From Nomia melanderi (lineage: Eukaryota; Arthropoda; Insecta; Hymenoptera; Halictidae), in assembly GCF_051020985.1 (NCBI RefSeq), contig NC_135008.1:806001-870000 (forward strand): a stretch of 64,000 bases of DNA, written 5' to 3'. Positions 37,061 to 47,845 of the stretch are shown piece by piece. The first letter of the stretch is position 1. Each line of letters starts with the position of its first letter. Under the pieces are notes generated by a model. The model saw nothing but the letters and a program-made list of their open reading frames with translations, searched no databases and was not told the origin of the DNA. Made by a program: the position numbers and the translations under genes.

Positions 37061-37733
37061 CCGCGTCCGCGGAAACTTGCTCGACCACTCTCCCACCGGT
37101 TCTCCTCTCGCGCCCTCTTTCCGCTGGAAAACTTCTTTCACTCGAGCATAACGAACGCGCGCGAGCGCGCCGAGGAAAATACGAATGTAGGTAACGAATG
37201 CGCGAACGAAGGAACCTATCGAACGAACGTGCAGAGATCCGCTTACGCGTTCGAAGAGTGGAGCAGAGGTTGACGCGCGAACGCGTGAACGCGACGCGCC
37301 GCTGATTTCTCGGCGTTTTTTCGGTGCACCCTCTCGTCTGGCGGCCCCTCGGCGTCTCTCTCCTTACGTATTTCGGATGTCCTCGGCGCGGGGTTGTGGG
37401 TGGGTGCGTATGCTGGGTGCTCGGCAGTATATCTCGCGCGCGTATAAATCACCGATGGGCGGAACCGACACGAAGAGACACCGTAGAGGTTGGAAGGAAA
37501 CCCGTCTCTCGAAGCAACGCCCGGTTCGATTTATCGCGAGCCGAACGCGAACGGATCCTCTCCTACCTTTAATCTTTTCGGGCAAACTCGCGGCCCGCCG
37601 CCGGTAATCGTACTCGTTTCCCGCCCGCCTACTCGCCGCGGGGACGGACAGCCATCGGAATCCGTATCGTTCGCCGCTGTTCCCGATCCGACCGATTCGC
37701 CGATACCCGTCGTTTCCTCCGCGCGGCTCGTTT

Positions 37734-37737
<4 letters not shown>

Positions 37738-37773
<36 letters not shown>

Positions 37774-37777
37774 GCAG
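37738..37777 (+). repeat. (CT)n microsatellite forming a perfect acceptor-like tract
   Basis: About 16 CT units run straight into GTTGCAG, with the AG ending at 37777. This is an ideal polypyrimidine tract plus acceptor on the svp coding strand, 6 kb before the last exon. No paired donor or conserved frame follows, so a cryptic exon is possible but unsupported. Confidence 0.75.
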
Positions 37778-38643
37778 TACTTTTCTACGTCTACTCTATT
37801 GTGTTAAGAAAATGCTTACGTTCGACGGTGTTCCAACGTAAACGAGAAAGATGATCCGACGAAGGGAGGTCTGAATGCTTTGACCAAGTTTCGAGAGTTT
37901 CGAGGCAAAATGTAGCAACTTTGGATGGATGTTCGTTCTATGATGATGACGGGGATAGAAAAGCAGCGTAACGCAGCGGAAAGAGAAACTGAATGTTCGT
38001 TAATCCGCGAGAGTTCGCAGCAAGTCCGTCGACTAATCTCCGATCGGATTGATCCGTCAGAAGCAGACGTTGGGCATGCGATCGGAACGAAGAAAGAGCC
38101 GCGAACGAATTCGTCTGCGTTAATTGGAGCGTGATCGCTCGTCTCGCATCTCGCGGCGGCTGCGGCGACCGCTGCGGCCACGGCGCGGCCGCGTCGCGGC
38201 GGCGAATGACGGTAGGTTGCGATACGCCGTTCGCGCGCCACGTATGCACGGTACACCGAACAGAATCGTGCAACATCTCGCCGGGACGGAACTGGTTTTC
38301 TAGTCATTACTCGTGACTGCCCGTCGCGTTTCGGTGCGAGCACCGAGGTCTTTGCACGCTCGGCTACACAAGAACCGCGAATTATTCCCGATACGCGTAC
38401 ACGAGCTCCCATCGATTCCTTTAAACGATCGCGGGGAACGAGCGAGAGGTAAAAAAATCGAACACGGAACACCGATTAATTCGGAATTCGACGCGGAGCG
38501 TTTTTCCCACGATATATCGGCCGCGGCGAGCAATCTCGCGCGGAATTTCCGCGACGGATCAGGGCGGCCGATAGGCACCGGCCCGAGTCTTCTTCCGCGG
38601 AAGGAGAGAGATAAGAAGAGAGCTAGGCGGAGAGAAAGACGGT

Positions 38644-38694
38644 CAGAGAGAGAGAGAGAGAGAGAGAGAAAGGGAGAGAGAAAGAGAGAGAGAG
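38644..38694. repeat. (GA)n microsatellite
   Basis: A GA run with AAAG and GGGA interruptions. Confidence 0.85.
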
Positions 38695-39475
38695 GGTGGG
38701 CGTAACCACCGACGCGAAGCGCCTGGCGAGCAAAACCCACTTAACCCGTTCCGCGGCGCGTCAAAGAACCGCTCGCGAACGAAACGTTCCCGTCCTCGTT
38801 CTCCTTTTCGACGATCCGTCGCGTCGTCGTGCCGAAAATGGCATCGCTCTCGCGGGCGAAAGCAATTTCTGGATCGCAGCGACGCGAGGAGAAGATACTT
38901 CCTGGCCATAAAGTGTGCCGAGGACGCGAGAACGGCGACGCCGGGTGTTTCGCTCGCCTCGTTCTCGCGCGGTTATCTTCCGGCGAGGGTGCCGCCATGG
39001 ATGAGGGTGGACAACCCTTTGTCGCGGCAAAGTATCTTCGCGACGTTTACGTTTTCGCGTCCGCCCGCCGCTTTGACAACCACCGGAAGCGCCGAGGGAG
39101 CCTTTAAAATTGCCGTCTGCGCCGCCGAGCGATAAACTCGATTTCGCCAGACAGCCGGGAGATACGCGCGGCTCGATCGGACTCGCGCGATTCCACGGAT
39201 CTTCCGCTCGCCGCGACGCGACGCGAGGCTCCCGTGCGAAATCCCGTTCCTCGAACGACGGGCGAGCCGTTCGAACGAAAACGGGATGAAAGAGGCGCGT
39301 GGCGACGCGACGGAACGCGACGCGACGCGACGCGTCGCGGAAAGGGGCGAGCCGGAAGAAGACTAGAGAAGATGGATTGACGGAGAGGCCGAAACCACGG
39401 GAAGTAAAGAGGAAGAGAGGAAGAGGTCGCGCGGGAACGAGAATGGTTGTAGAGCGCGCTGGAGGCGAGGCCTGA

Positions 39476-39690
39476 CATTTGGTTACTGACATTTTCACCC
39501 CGGGGTTGACGGCGGGCAACCCTTTGGCGTTACCCGCGCTCAATCACTCCATTGTCTCGAGCGGCGCTCGTTTTATGCTCGCGTCAACGCTTCATTATGG
39601 GGCCCCGGGTCCGGTCGACTTGGCTTCTATAGCCCACGTGCTCGGCACATTGTCTATCCCAAGAATATATTACGCGCCCACGCGATCCAC
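39476..39690. promoter_or_regulatory. Low-CpG block, candidate conserved intronic enhancer
   Basis: A long stretch of mixed composition in a CpG-rich intron. It has two TGACATTT/GACATTTT words, CTCCATTGTCTCG (Sox-like), CCACGTGC (E-box) and a GGGGCCCCGG palindrome. Candidate only. Confidence 0.3.
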
Positions 39691-39737
39691 CGCGCGCGCA
39701 CCGTGTCGTCTATCGTCTCTCACCTTTCCTCTGCTTC

Positions 39738-39780
39738 GTCTTCTCTCTCTCTCTCTCTCTCCCCCTCCCTCTCTCTCTCC
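39738..39780. repeat. (CT)n microsatellite, imperfect
   Basis: CT runs broken by CCCC and CCCT. Confidence 0.85.
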
Positions 39781-40439
39781 CGTGCCTGTTCCATTCTCTG
39801 CGTCGCCTTTCCGAAATTCTCTGCGGAGAGCCGTCGCGGCGATCGCCGTTCGAACCGATTTCGCTCCGTTTTCCGACGAGACGCAACGATAGAGAACGAC
39901 GTTGGCGGCACTGTGAACTTCGATCTCTGTCCCTCCACCTCGCTCCGTCGTCGGTCTCGCTTCTGTTCGTCGCCACTGCTCCGAAGGAAGAATCCTCTCT
40001 GTGGATAGCCTACCACATCGCCTGACCTGAACTATACCCTTCGTTAATGCGACTGTCCGTCGATTCGACGACTCCCTTGTCTCGCGACACCTGCGGACGC
40101 AGGATTATCTGCCTCTTTCCGATCTCGATACTCGTTCGACCGATCCCCTGTCGCCGTGACGCTGAATCCGCAGGTAGACCGAGGGTTCGCAGGTCCCGCG
40201 AAGGTCAAGCTCCTCGCGCCCGGTTCCGCTGGTTCTTCCTGTTCCAGTTCCGGTTCCGATCGGTCCCTTTTCCTGTCGCGTCCGTGCGACGCGCCGTACG
40301 TCATGGAAGCTCCGCCGCTCGGCCGTTCCCGCGCGTTCAATCCGCGCGATCTTTCGCGGTGCGCGTGACACCGTGGACCGGTTTCGAGAGCAGCCGTGGG
40401 GGCTAAATGTCAACAACGGTGTAACGGCCCGGTTAGAGG

Positions 40440-40480
40440 ATTACCCCCGGCCTCTCCGGCCGTCGCGTCGGGGGTAACGC
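40440..40480. repeat. Short inverted repeat (hairpin)
   Basis: TTACCCCCG and CGGGGGTAA are perfectly inverted across a GC-rich loop that itself contains GGCC-CTC-CGGCC. It is non-coding and its role is unknown. Confidence 0.6.
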
Positions 40481-40969
40481 CAGACAAAAGGTCGTGCACT
40501 TTCCGCGCGTCATAATCCGTCCGAAAGGGGTTCGCGGCTACTCTTGTCACGCTTCTTCTCCAGTGGCTCGTATTCTCGCGGCGGAGTTGCACCGGCAGCT
40601 CGGCGAGAGTCGTCTTCGCCGCCGGAGGCGCGCGACGCGGAAACCGTCGTCGACTTTTCGCAGCCGCGGAAGGGACCGGCGCGATTCGACGAGAGCTCTG
40701 GTTTCCCGGGCGCGGCGGAGATTCGAGAGTGACTCGAATACTCTAATGGGATCGGCATTGTCGTTGCTAACGCGCCGATACAGACCCTAAACGGCCCGCT
40801 TACGGGCGACGCTATAGGCAGCAGCTGCGAGTCGATGCGTGCCGGCGATAAGCGAGACGAGGCGCCTCTTCTCCAAATACGAGCCTCGTTACGATAATCG
40901 TTGCTCGCGCACCCTTCTCGCTCAGGATTCCATGCCTAACGCGGCGCGGTGGGCTGGATCGGAAAAATA

Positions 40970-41240
40970 GCTGACATTTCGGTAGACTCTTCGTTGTAGA
41001 AGTTATCGGGATGATTTCCAGCGAAATTGAATAGAAAATTATCTTCCAATGATGATCGTTTTAATGTGTTTTGCGTTTTCTAATGGTACTCTTAAAACGT
41101 CCAACTTTCGATTTTCATCGGAAGCGTAACGTTCACCGAATCATATTCGTTTGATTTCCGAGGCTCGCGGACGTTTAAGAAGCAAAATCCATCTGGTAGA
41201 CATCGGTATCGGAAAGTAGACTTCTCCGGAAAATGTCAGC
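40970..41240. mobile_element. Candidate 271-bp Tc1/mariner-type MITE
   Basis: Ends GCTGACATTT (40970-40979) and AAATGTCAGC (41231-41240) are perfect inverted repeats over 10 bp, each flanked by TA (40968-40969 and 41241-41242), as expected for TA-targeting Tc1/mariner elements. A second inverted stretch follows inside (GGTAGACT against AGTCTACT). It is AT-rich, has no transposase frame and is a clear island in GC-rich intron. Confidence 0.65.
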
Positions 41241-43764
41241 TACTTCGAACCGCTCTATGCATCGCTCGCCGCGATGGGTCGAGGTTTTCCGGCACCGTCC
41301 ATTTCGCCGAGCGTCTCGCCGCGCAGGGAGAAACCGCGAGGCGCCAACGCGTACATCAAACCGGTAATTATCGTCGTAGAATGATTCCGTAGTCGACGCG
41401 ACGCGAATCCCGGCTCGATCGAAGTCCGGTAATTAAGCGGGCCACAAATGAATCCGCTCGGCGATGCGCGGACGATACGTCGAGCGTCCTGAGTCAACCC
41501 GTCGGCTCTTGGATTCACCCTCTTCGATTCAGCCCGATTCCATCCGATCCGATCCTCCTCGAATTCCGCTCGATTCTATTCGACTCTATTCGGGCCGCGT
41601 TACGCTCTCCCGCGATAATTCCAGCTCTCGCCTCGTTCGCCCGCGTTCCGAAGCTGTGTCGCGTACAAATAAGGTGGTCGGAGAGAGTAACGACGCCGGG
41701 AGAGGGTTCGCGACGCAGCTCGACGACACAAAGCATCCCCCGAACACCCTTTCGGAGTCGGAGGTGACGTCACCGACAATGGAAGGTCGAGCTGTGATTA
41801 AAGATCGAGAGACTCCGTAAAAACTCCTTGAAAAGTGTCGGGAGGAGGAGGGCCGGTGGGGCAGGAGGGCGGGCGGACCTACCGGCGTGAAATATTGCCT
41901 CCGCGGCACCCGACAGCTATATGACGTTTCCGAAGGGCATGAAAGAATCCCCGCCACCGTCTTTCTCTTCGTCCCGCGGCCGCCGCCCCGTCCCGCCTCG
42001 CCTCGCCTCGCCTGGTCTCGTCTCGAACCCTCTTGCCGTCGCTTCACGCCTCTTCGCGGCATTCCGCTCCGTTCGTTCTATTCCACAGGTTCGCGCCACG
42101 CTTAACTGCCCACTTTCCTTCCGAATCGCCACAGGATCGTCTTGCGAACTGTTAACGGAGCGATCACGGCCGGGAACGATCCGCCGAGCGGCCACATTCG
42201 CGTGTAATCGTCGCTCGACGCGGGATGGATTCGCGCCGCGAGCTGGAATTTACCGCGCGTAACTCGCGCGTCGAAACGTTAACTCGCGTTAACGACTTTC
42301 GTCTCCGAGCTGCGACGGAAACGAGGAACGAGCCTCGGATCGCCGTGGTTCCAACGACTTTCCGCGGCGCGACGCCGCAGTCGATGTCTTCGGAGAAAGG
42401 GTGGAGAATTTACCGGAAACGGATCTGCTAGGGAACGTTTTGTAATAGAGGGCGTTCGTTTTGTTCTTTAGACGATTTTTGTAGTAGAGCGTTGGAAGGT
42501 TGAACTGCGCCGCAAGGGGATGACGCGAAGCGAGGGAAGAGGAAGGAGAGAACCGAGCTGGAAGAGAGAGTCTTCGGAGTTTAAAATCGGTTAATTTACG
42601 GTGACGATGGTCAACGAGGCGCCAGGGCATTTAGCCGGTTAACGCGCGCGGAACGGGACGGGACGGCACGGGACGGACCGGGACAGCCGGGGGTAGGAGA
42701 AATCGTGATCGAGTGGCGAAGGGGAAAGGGGTCGAGGAGCAGAAACGCCACTCAACGGCATTATTCGAATTGATGCGGTGAATTGGCGCTGACGACATCG
42801 GAGAGCCAATCCGACGGTTTGTTTATTGGCCGCGCGTTGGCGGATTCCTTGCGGTTTGCTTTAATTGAACTCTCGTCGATCGTAAACGAAACTAATACTC
42901 GTCCTCCTCCCGTGCGAGCGCGTTCGGGCCGGCCGATGAAAAATCCCAAAGATTCCGTGACGCGTCGGCGCGTCCCGTTGCGCGAGCCGCGACGGGGACC
43001 GCGACGGGGACCGCGCGTCGTCGAATTCCTTCGCGGCCGCCACGTGCGCGTAATGGTCCATTACGCGTACGCATGGGAATAACGCGATTTGCATTCCTAG
43101 GAGGGACCTCTAGGATCGCGGACGACGGGGACGGAGACAGAGGGAGAGCGAGGCGAGCCGACTTCGAAGCGAAACGCTGCGAATCGGTGTCGCTCTCCCC
43201 GAAAGAAGGCCTCGATTCGTATCGGGGTTCGATTCGTGCCGGAAACTCGCCGAGAGTAGGGTTCGGCGCGTTGATGACGAGATAGAGAAAGAGAGAGAGA
43301 GACGATGGCGTATTATCCATGGCGTGGCTGGCAAAACAATGGCGAGGAGCAAAGCGAAGGAAGGCGGAAGGTTCCGCGCGTTGGGGTGAAATCAAGGGGT
43401 ACCCCGTATGATTAGTCCGACATTCGCACGGGCAGCGTCTCTGCAGTTGGCACGCATTCCAACGGCTCCCCGAGTCGCACGGATTCGTGTCGGTCGAGTC
43501 GAGTCGAGTCTCATTCGACCGCGCGTCTGCTCGCCCGAGGGCGGTTTTCGCGGCAACCCTGTCCGTCCCGTAAAATGCTCCGGCCGTCGGCCGCCAACCC
43601 TCCCGCGAGTCCTGATTACACGCTGTTTAAACGCAACGCGTCCGCGAGCCGGCTGCTCTTCCAGCCGGCTCCGTTCGATCCACCCCCGGATCGAAGCGAC
43701 CGATCGACGCGGGAACCGGTGCCGGACCGAGCGACTTCTCAAGATCTTCTTCGTTCTGTTTCAG

Positions 43765-44039
43765 ACGCGTGCGGACTGTCGGACGTGGCTCACATCGAGA
43801 GTCTCCAGGAGAAGTCGCAGTGCGCGCTGGAGGAGTACTGCAGGACTCAGTACCCGAACCAACCGACGAGGTTCGGCAAGCTCTTGCTCCGGCTGCCGTC
43901 CCTGAGGACGGTGTCGTCGCAGGTGATCGAGCAGCTGTTCTTCGTCCGGTTGGTCGGGAAGACGCCGATCGAGACGCTGATCAGGGACATGCTGCTCAGC
44001 GGCAGCAGCTTCAACTGGCCGTACATGTCCACGATGTGA
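43765..44039 (+). CDS. svp: svp last coding exon: LBD end with AF-2 helix and stop
   Basis: It reads (D)ACGLSDVAHIESLQEKSQC, continues through YCRTQYPNQPTRFGKLLLRL and SSQVIEQLFFVRLVGKTPIE, and ends TLIRDMLLSGSSFNWPYMST plus Met and TGA at 44037-44039. This is the COUP-TF dimerisation helix 10 followed by helix 12 (the AF-2 region, PIETLIRDML). The acceptor TTCTGTTTCAG ends at 43764. The phase-1 junction with 16734 makes Asp. The last residues after NWPY vary between insects. There is no frameshift or missing segment. Confidence 0.97.
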
Positions 44040-46450
44040 CATTCTGTCTGGCGACAGCTAGCTTCCGCGTAATACTGTCGCTTCCCGTCTCGCTCCGCGC
44101 GACGCGCGACCAACCGCGATCGTCCGGCGCCGAAATCGAACGCGGCGCGAACTTCGCCTCTCGATCGAGCCGAGATCGGCCGGCGCGCCCGCGAAACGGA
44201 CAGAAACGGCGGACGAACGATTCGTCCGTTCGACCGCGTCCGCAGGCGGCGAACCCGCCGCGCGCCTGCGAATCGGCGGCGGCCGCGGTCGGACGGGCTC
44301 GCGCGCGATTCTCCGCTTCCGTTTCCACCGGCGCGAACCTCCGAGTCGCCTCGAAGCGCGAGATTCCCGGGCAAGGGAATCGGGCGCTGTTATCATCCGC
44401 GCGACGAACGACGCGCGAGAGGCTCGAGGGAAAAGTGGGCGAAGGAGGCGAGACGCACCGAACGAGTTTCGCGGGGGGAGGGAAGGGCAGGGCGAGCGAC
44501 GGACGCGCGATAAAGACGACGAGCGATCGGTTCGCTTCGACGGCCCGCGCCTCGGTCTTCTCTCGGCGTCCCGTGGTCGCGTTGTTTCGACGAGCACGCG
44601 AGCGAACGAGCGATCGGCCGGGCGGACGGAGCGCGAGAACGGGACCCGGAGCGAAAGAAAGGATAACGGAGGGTCGCGATGCGAACAAATCATAAATTAG
44701 CATTTGTAATCGTCGACGGGGGACCCTGTAGATCTTCCGTCGGCAATCTCCCATCGATCTCCGCGGCGAGTAATTGCCGTTAGCCGAGTCATGCCGAATC
44801 TCTTAGTCACCGGTTTCGACGTCTCGTTCTCCGCGTATGTGCCCGCGTTCCCGAGAATTTCCTTTCCTCGACTCTTCGCCCCCGCCTCCGCGTCTTTCCA
44901 TCGAAGCGACTCTGTATCGGCAGATCGGCCGCCCGATCGTCGCGGTACCGTTGCCGGGCTCGTTCCCTCGTTCGGTTCGCGCCGCGCGGGACGGTCGGCG
45001 CCCGGAGATTCACGCGCGTTTCCCGATGTCCGCGCTGCCGGCCATGCCTTTTCGAGGAGGAAGCCTTTCGTTCGAGCAACCGCTGCTTCCTTCGTTGTTT
45101 CTTCGTTCCGCGCGATAATAAATTATTGTTTCCGTCGACAAACTCCTCGCCGCTCGAAACTGCTCGCGCGTAGGGCGCACGTACAATTACGAGACGCGAC
45201 GGTTAGGTTAAACGAACACTCTTCGCATTCTTCTCATCCTTCTCGCCTGTTATTTATGCAACCGACGCGCGATCGAGTCGCCGTCACGCGACACGGAACA
45301 CGCGGAACGGAGTAATCGCGCGCGAAACCTCCGAGACGCGTCGCCGAGAGATCGTTCGACGAAGGCGCGAGTTCGAGCTCCTGTCCCCGCTGCATCGACC
45401 AATTCCGTTAAACGAAACGCTCCGGAACGACCCGGCGACAGAGCTCTCGGAGACGACGGGACGACACGCGGAGAAACGTATATTTTTCTTTCGGGGGCGT
45501 AGATTTCTATGGATCGAATCGACCGCGAGCTCGTCGCTCGGTCTCCGAGCAGTCTGTTTCGCGAACGGAGCGGTTCCGCGGGAAACGATCGAGGAACCAA
45601 TGGACCAGCGGAGCTGGCGCAGCTGACGACGAGCCTGGACGAACGGAGAAACGGAGAACCGACAAACTGGATAACTGGGAAACGGGTACCGGGGAACCGT
45701 GGAAGCGAGGAATCTCGACAAACGCAATGTGATATAGAAATATACGCGTGCACGCACGCGCGCGCGCGAGAAAATTAAAATCCGGTATTTCGAGACGGTG
45801 CTTTTTTACTCTATAAATACTGTACAATATACCTCCGGGGGTGCGTTGTATAGGGTTGCACGGCAAGCAGAGAGCCGACGGATCTGTCGAAAGAAGCGGA
45901 ATACTACATTTGAATACTACGTTACGATAAATGTGGCAATGTCGAGCTAGTTACTTACAATTAGAGAACCACTTAGGGGTACATGGGATATTTCTAATAT
46001 TTTTAAGCAGCGTCTAAAACTCGGACCGAGGCAGCGTCGTGTCTCGGGCCGCGAGGTCGAGCCATTCGCGTCCGGTCGAGGCGAATCGCGTTCGAGAACT
46101 CGCTTCGATCGGCACCGTGCACTCGTCCGCACCGAACCAACCGAACTCGCGACCGCAAAACCCGAACGCTTCGCGAACCAGTCGAACGGATTTCGATCGA
46201 GACCTCGATCGCTCCTCGTACCCGAACAATTGTATTATATCGAGCGCGAATCGTGTTATCGTTGGATGTACGTAGGTACGAACAGATATCTATACAAAGT
46301 TATGTATAAAGGTGCGAAACCATTTTTGTATAAAACATGTACATAATTAATATATACATATATTATATAAATACAAATATAAATACGATTACGAATCGAG
46401 ATGTACGTGCTATTCAGAACGCGAGTCCGACGAATACCGATCGGTAAGTA
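44040..46450 (+). other. svp: Probable svp 3' UTR
   Basis: Directly follows the svp stop. It is GC-rich at first and turns AT-rich after about 45770. AATAAA occurs at 45117-45122, and very AT-rich sequence at 46290-46400 includes TGTACATA (46338-46345), a Pumilio-type word. Further AATAAA signals lie at 46993-46998 and 47235-47240, so the end could be later. Which signal is used cannot be told from sequence. Long open frames in 44.0-45.0 kb are GC artefacts. Confidence 0.5.
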
Positions 46451-46765
46451 CGACATTTCAAATTCCTTCGGATCGGAATTTATTCGAGTTCGCGTCGCTC
46501 TTTCGAATCGTTCGCGCGACCGTGAGGATTTCGCGATTCCACGTGAGACGGTGGTTTATTTTCGACGTTTCACCTAAACCGTGGACGAGTTTTGCTGCCC
46601 GAGATTAGCCGAACACGCGAGGAACAATGTCCTAGATCGTATTTTTATCCTTGGAGCATTCGAAAGTGCCGAGCCGCCTCGAAGGTTAGGCATTTTTCGG
46701 CGGAGCGTTTTACTCTTGGAATTCCTCGCGGCACTTTCCACGTGTTTCGGGAATGTGCGAATGTT

Positions 46766-46794
46766 CCTTCGGTGCTCGACCGTTTCAGGTAAGT
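46766..46794 (+). promoter_or_regulatory. Ratchet-like AG|GT site downstream of svp
   Basis: CCGTTTCAG|GTAAGTG, with the AG ending at 46788 and the donor starting at 46789. It has the same 11-base core as the site at 26668. It lies 2.7 kb past the svp stop, so it needs another + strand transcript if real. Confidence 0.35.
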
Positions 46795-47797
46795 GTACGC
46801 TACGCCATTAATAGTTCGTTACCTCTTTTAACCATGAAACTTTATGGAAATGTCCACGTGTCAACATAACTAATACATCATCGGTCTTTCTTGCAGTTGC
46901 GCTACTTCGGGAATGGTTTTGTCGTAGATCAGCGTCCCGGCATTCTTTCAAGCACAGTTGTGTTCGGTACGGTTTTCGGATTGCGATCCGAAAATAAAAT
47001 CTTCCGCACATGTCCGCTTTTTTGTTCTAGCGCATTCTAGATCCGCAGCGTTTCGGAATGCCGGTTTCTAAGGTCGTCGAGTTCGACTCTTCGAGGCGAT
47101 GGGTTTTTACAAGTTCATGTCACTGTCGGCAATTTTTCAATGAAAATTGTACACTCCAGCTCTGCTCACTAGTACATGATATACAAATATATAACTTTTT
47201 ATACGAATATATGAAACGCTATACGATTTACATGAATAAATCTCTCGTTATACGCCACACGATTGCACATTGTTATATACTGTTATTCTACACTCCCGTA
47301 CTTCGTAGGAAAACCTCGATATAAACCTATTTTTAATGTTGCCCTCTCGGATCGGGCGAACGCCCCCCTGTGCGACGGCGGCGACCCTTCTCCCGCATGC
47401 TTGACTCGCTTAAAAGTCGAGGGATTCCTGCACGAGCGTATTTCAACGTAAACAATCGCCGAGCGAATTTTCTCGACGCGAGACAGTGATTTCTGGCCGA
47501 ACCGACGGAACGCGACGGCGACGGCGACGGCGACGGCGAGGATCTCCGTCTGCGAGCGCGACCCCGTGCCCTCGCCCGTGGAACGCGACCCGTTTCGGTC
47601 CTCTCGCTCCGGCGACTCCTCCCGACCGCGCCCCACGGCCGAATCGCTTCGCTAAATTTCTTCGAATTTTCGCGAATCCGTCGACGGATCGATCATCGTC
47701 GCGGCGGCCGACCTCGCGGCCAGTCGACCGTTCCGTCTTCGTCGGATCGGCTCGTCGTGCGTCGAATAGCGACGCGCGTCACCGCGAATCGCGCATA

Positions 47798-47845
47798 CGT
47801 CGCGCATAAATCGTGCATAAATCGTGCATAAATCGCGGATAAATC
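47798..47845. repeat. 12-bp tandem repeat
   Basis: About four units of CATAAATCGTG(G) type. Confidence 0.8.

Larger units (their letters stand above)
16735..43764 (+). other. svp: svp intron inside the LBD coding region (27.0 kb)
   Basis: Donor GTAAAT at 16735; acceptor CTTCGTTCTGTTTCAG ending at 43764. No second gene is recognised inside. The intron holds microsatellites, a candidate ratchet point (26668/26669), a dispersed repeat in two to three copies (19.6, 27.1 and 27.6 kb), four MITE-like elements, several low-CpG blocks and a small orphan frame at 33617-33907. Long open frames such as those near 14.6-15.7, 18.4-19.4 and 24.4-25.6 kb are Arg/Ser/Pro-rich GC artefacts. Introns of this size are unusual in compact insect genomes and typical of developmental regulators with intronic enhancers. 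Confidence 0.92.
5369..44039 (+). other. svp: seven-up (svp, COUP-TF type) gene, 3' part: three coding exons and two long introns
   Basis: Svp is the insect COUP-TF (NR2F) orphan nuclear receptor. It is a nuclear DNA-binding repressor/activator that acts in photoreceptor fate, neuroblast timing, heart and fat body. The exons at 5369-5518, 16183-16734 and 43765-44039 join in phase (G|CC = Ala, then G|AC = Asp) into one protein running from the P-box Gly of the DNA-binding domain to the stop. Exon sizes are 150, 552 and 275 nt; introns are 10,664 and 27,030 nt. The N-terminal region and first zinc finger (the Cys-Val-Val-Cys-Gly-Asp type motif) were not found in 1-5368, so those exons lie before the window. 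Family identity is near certain from the almost unchanged ligand-binding domain. Confidence 0.95.

Noticed and set aside
42085..42100. AG|GT (CACAG|GTTCGC) in the svp intron as a ratchet point
   Set aside because: The pyrimidine tract is acceptable but GTTCGC is a poor donor.
43205..43245. tRNA-like GGTTCGATTC
   Set aside because: No matching acceptor, D or anticodon arms around it. No tRNA or rRNA gene was found elsewhere in the window.
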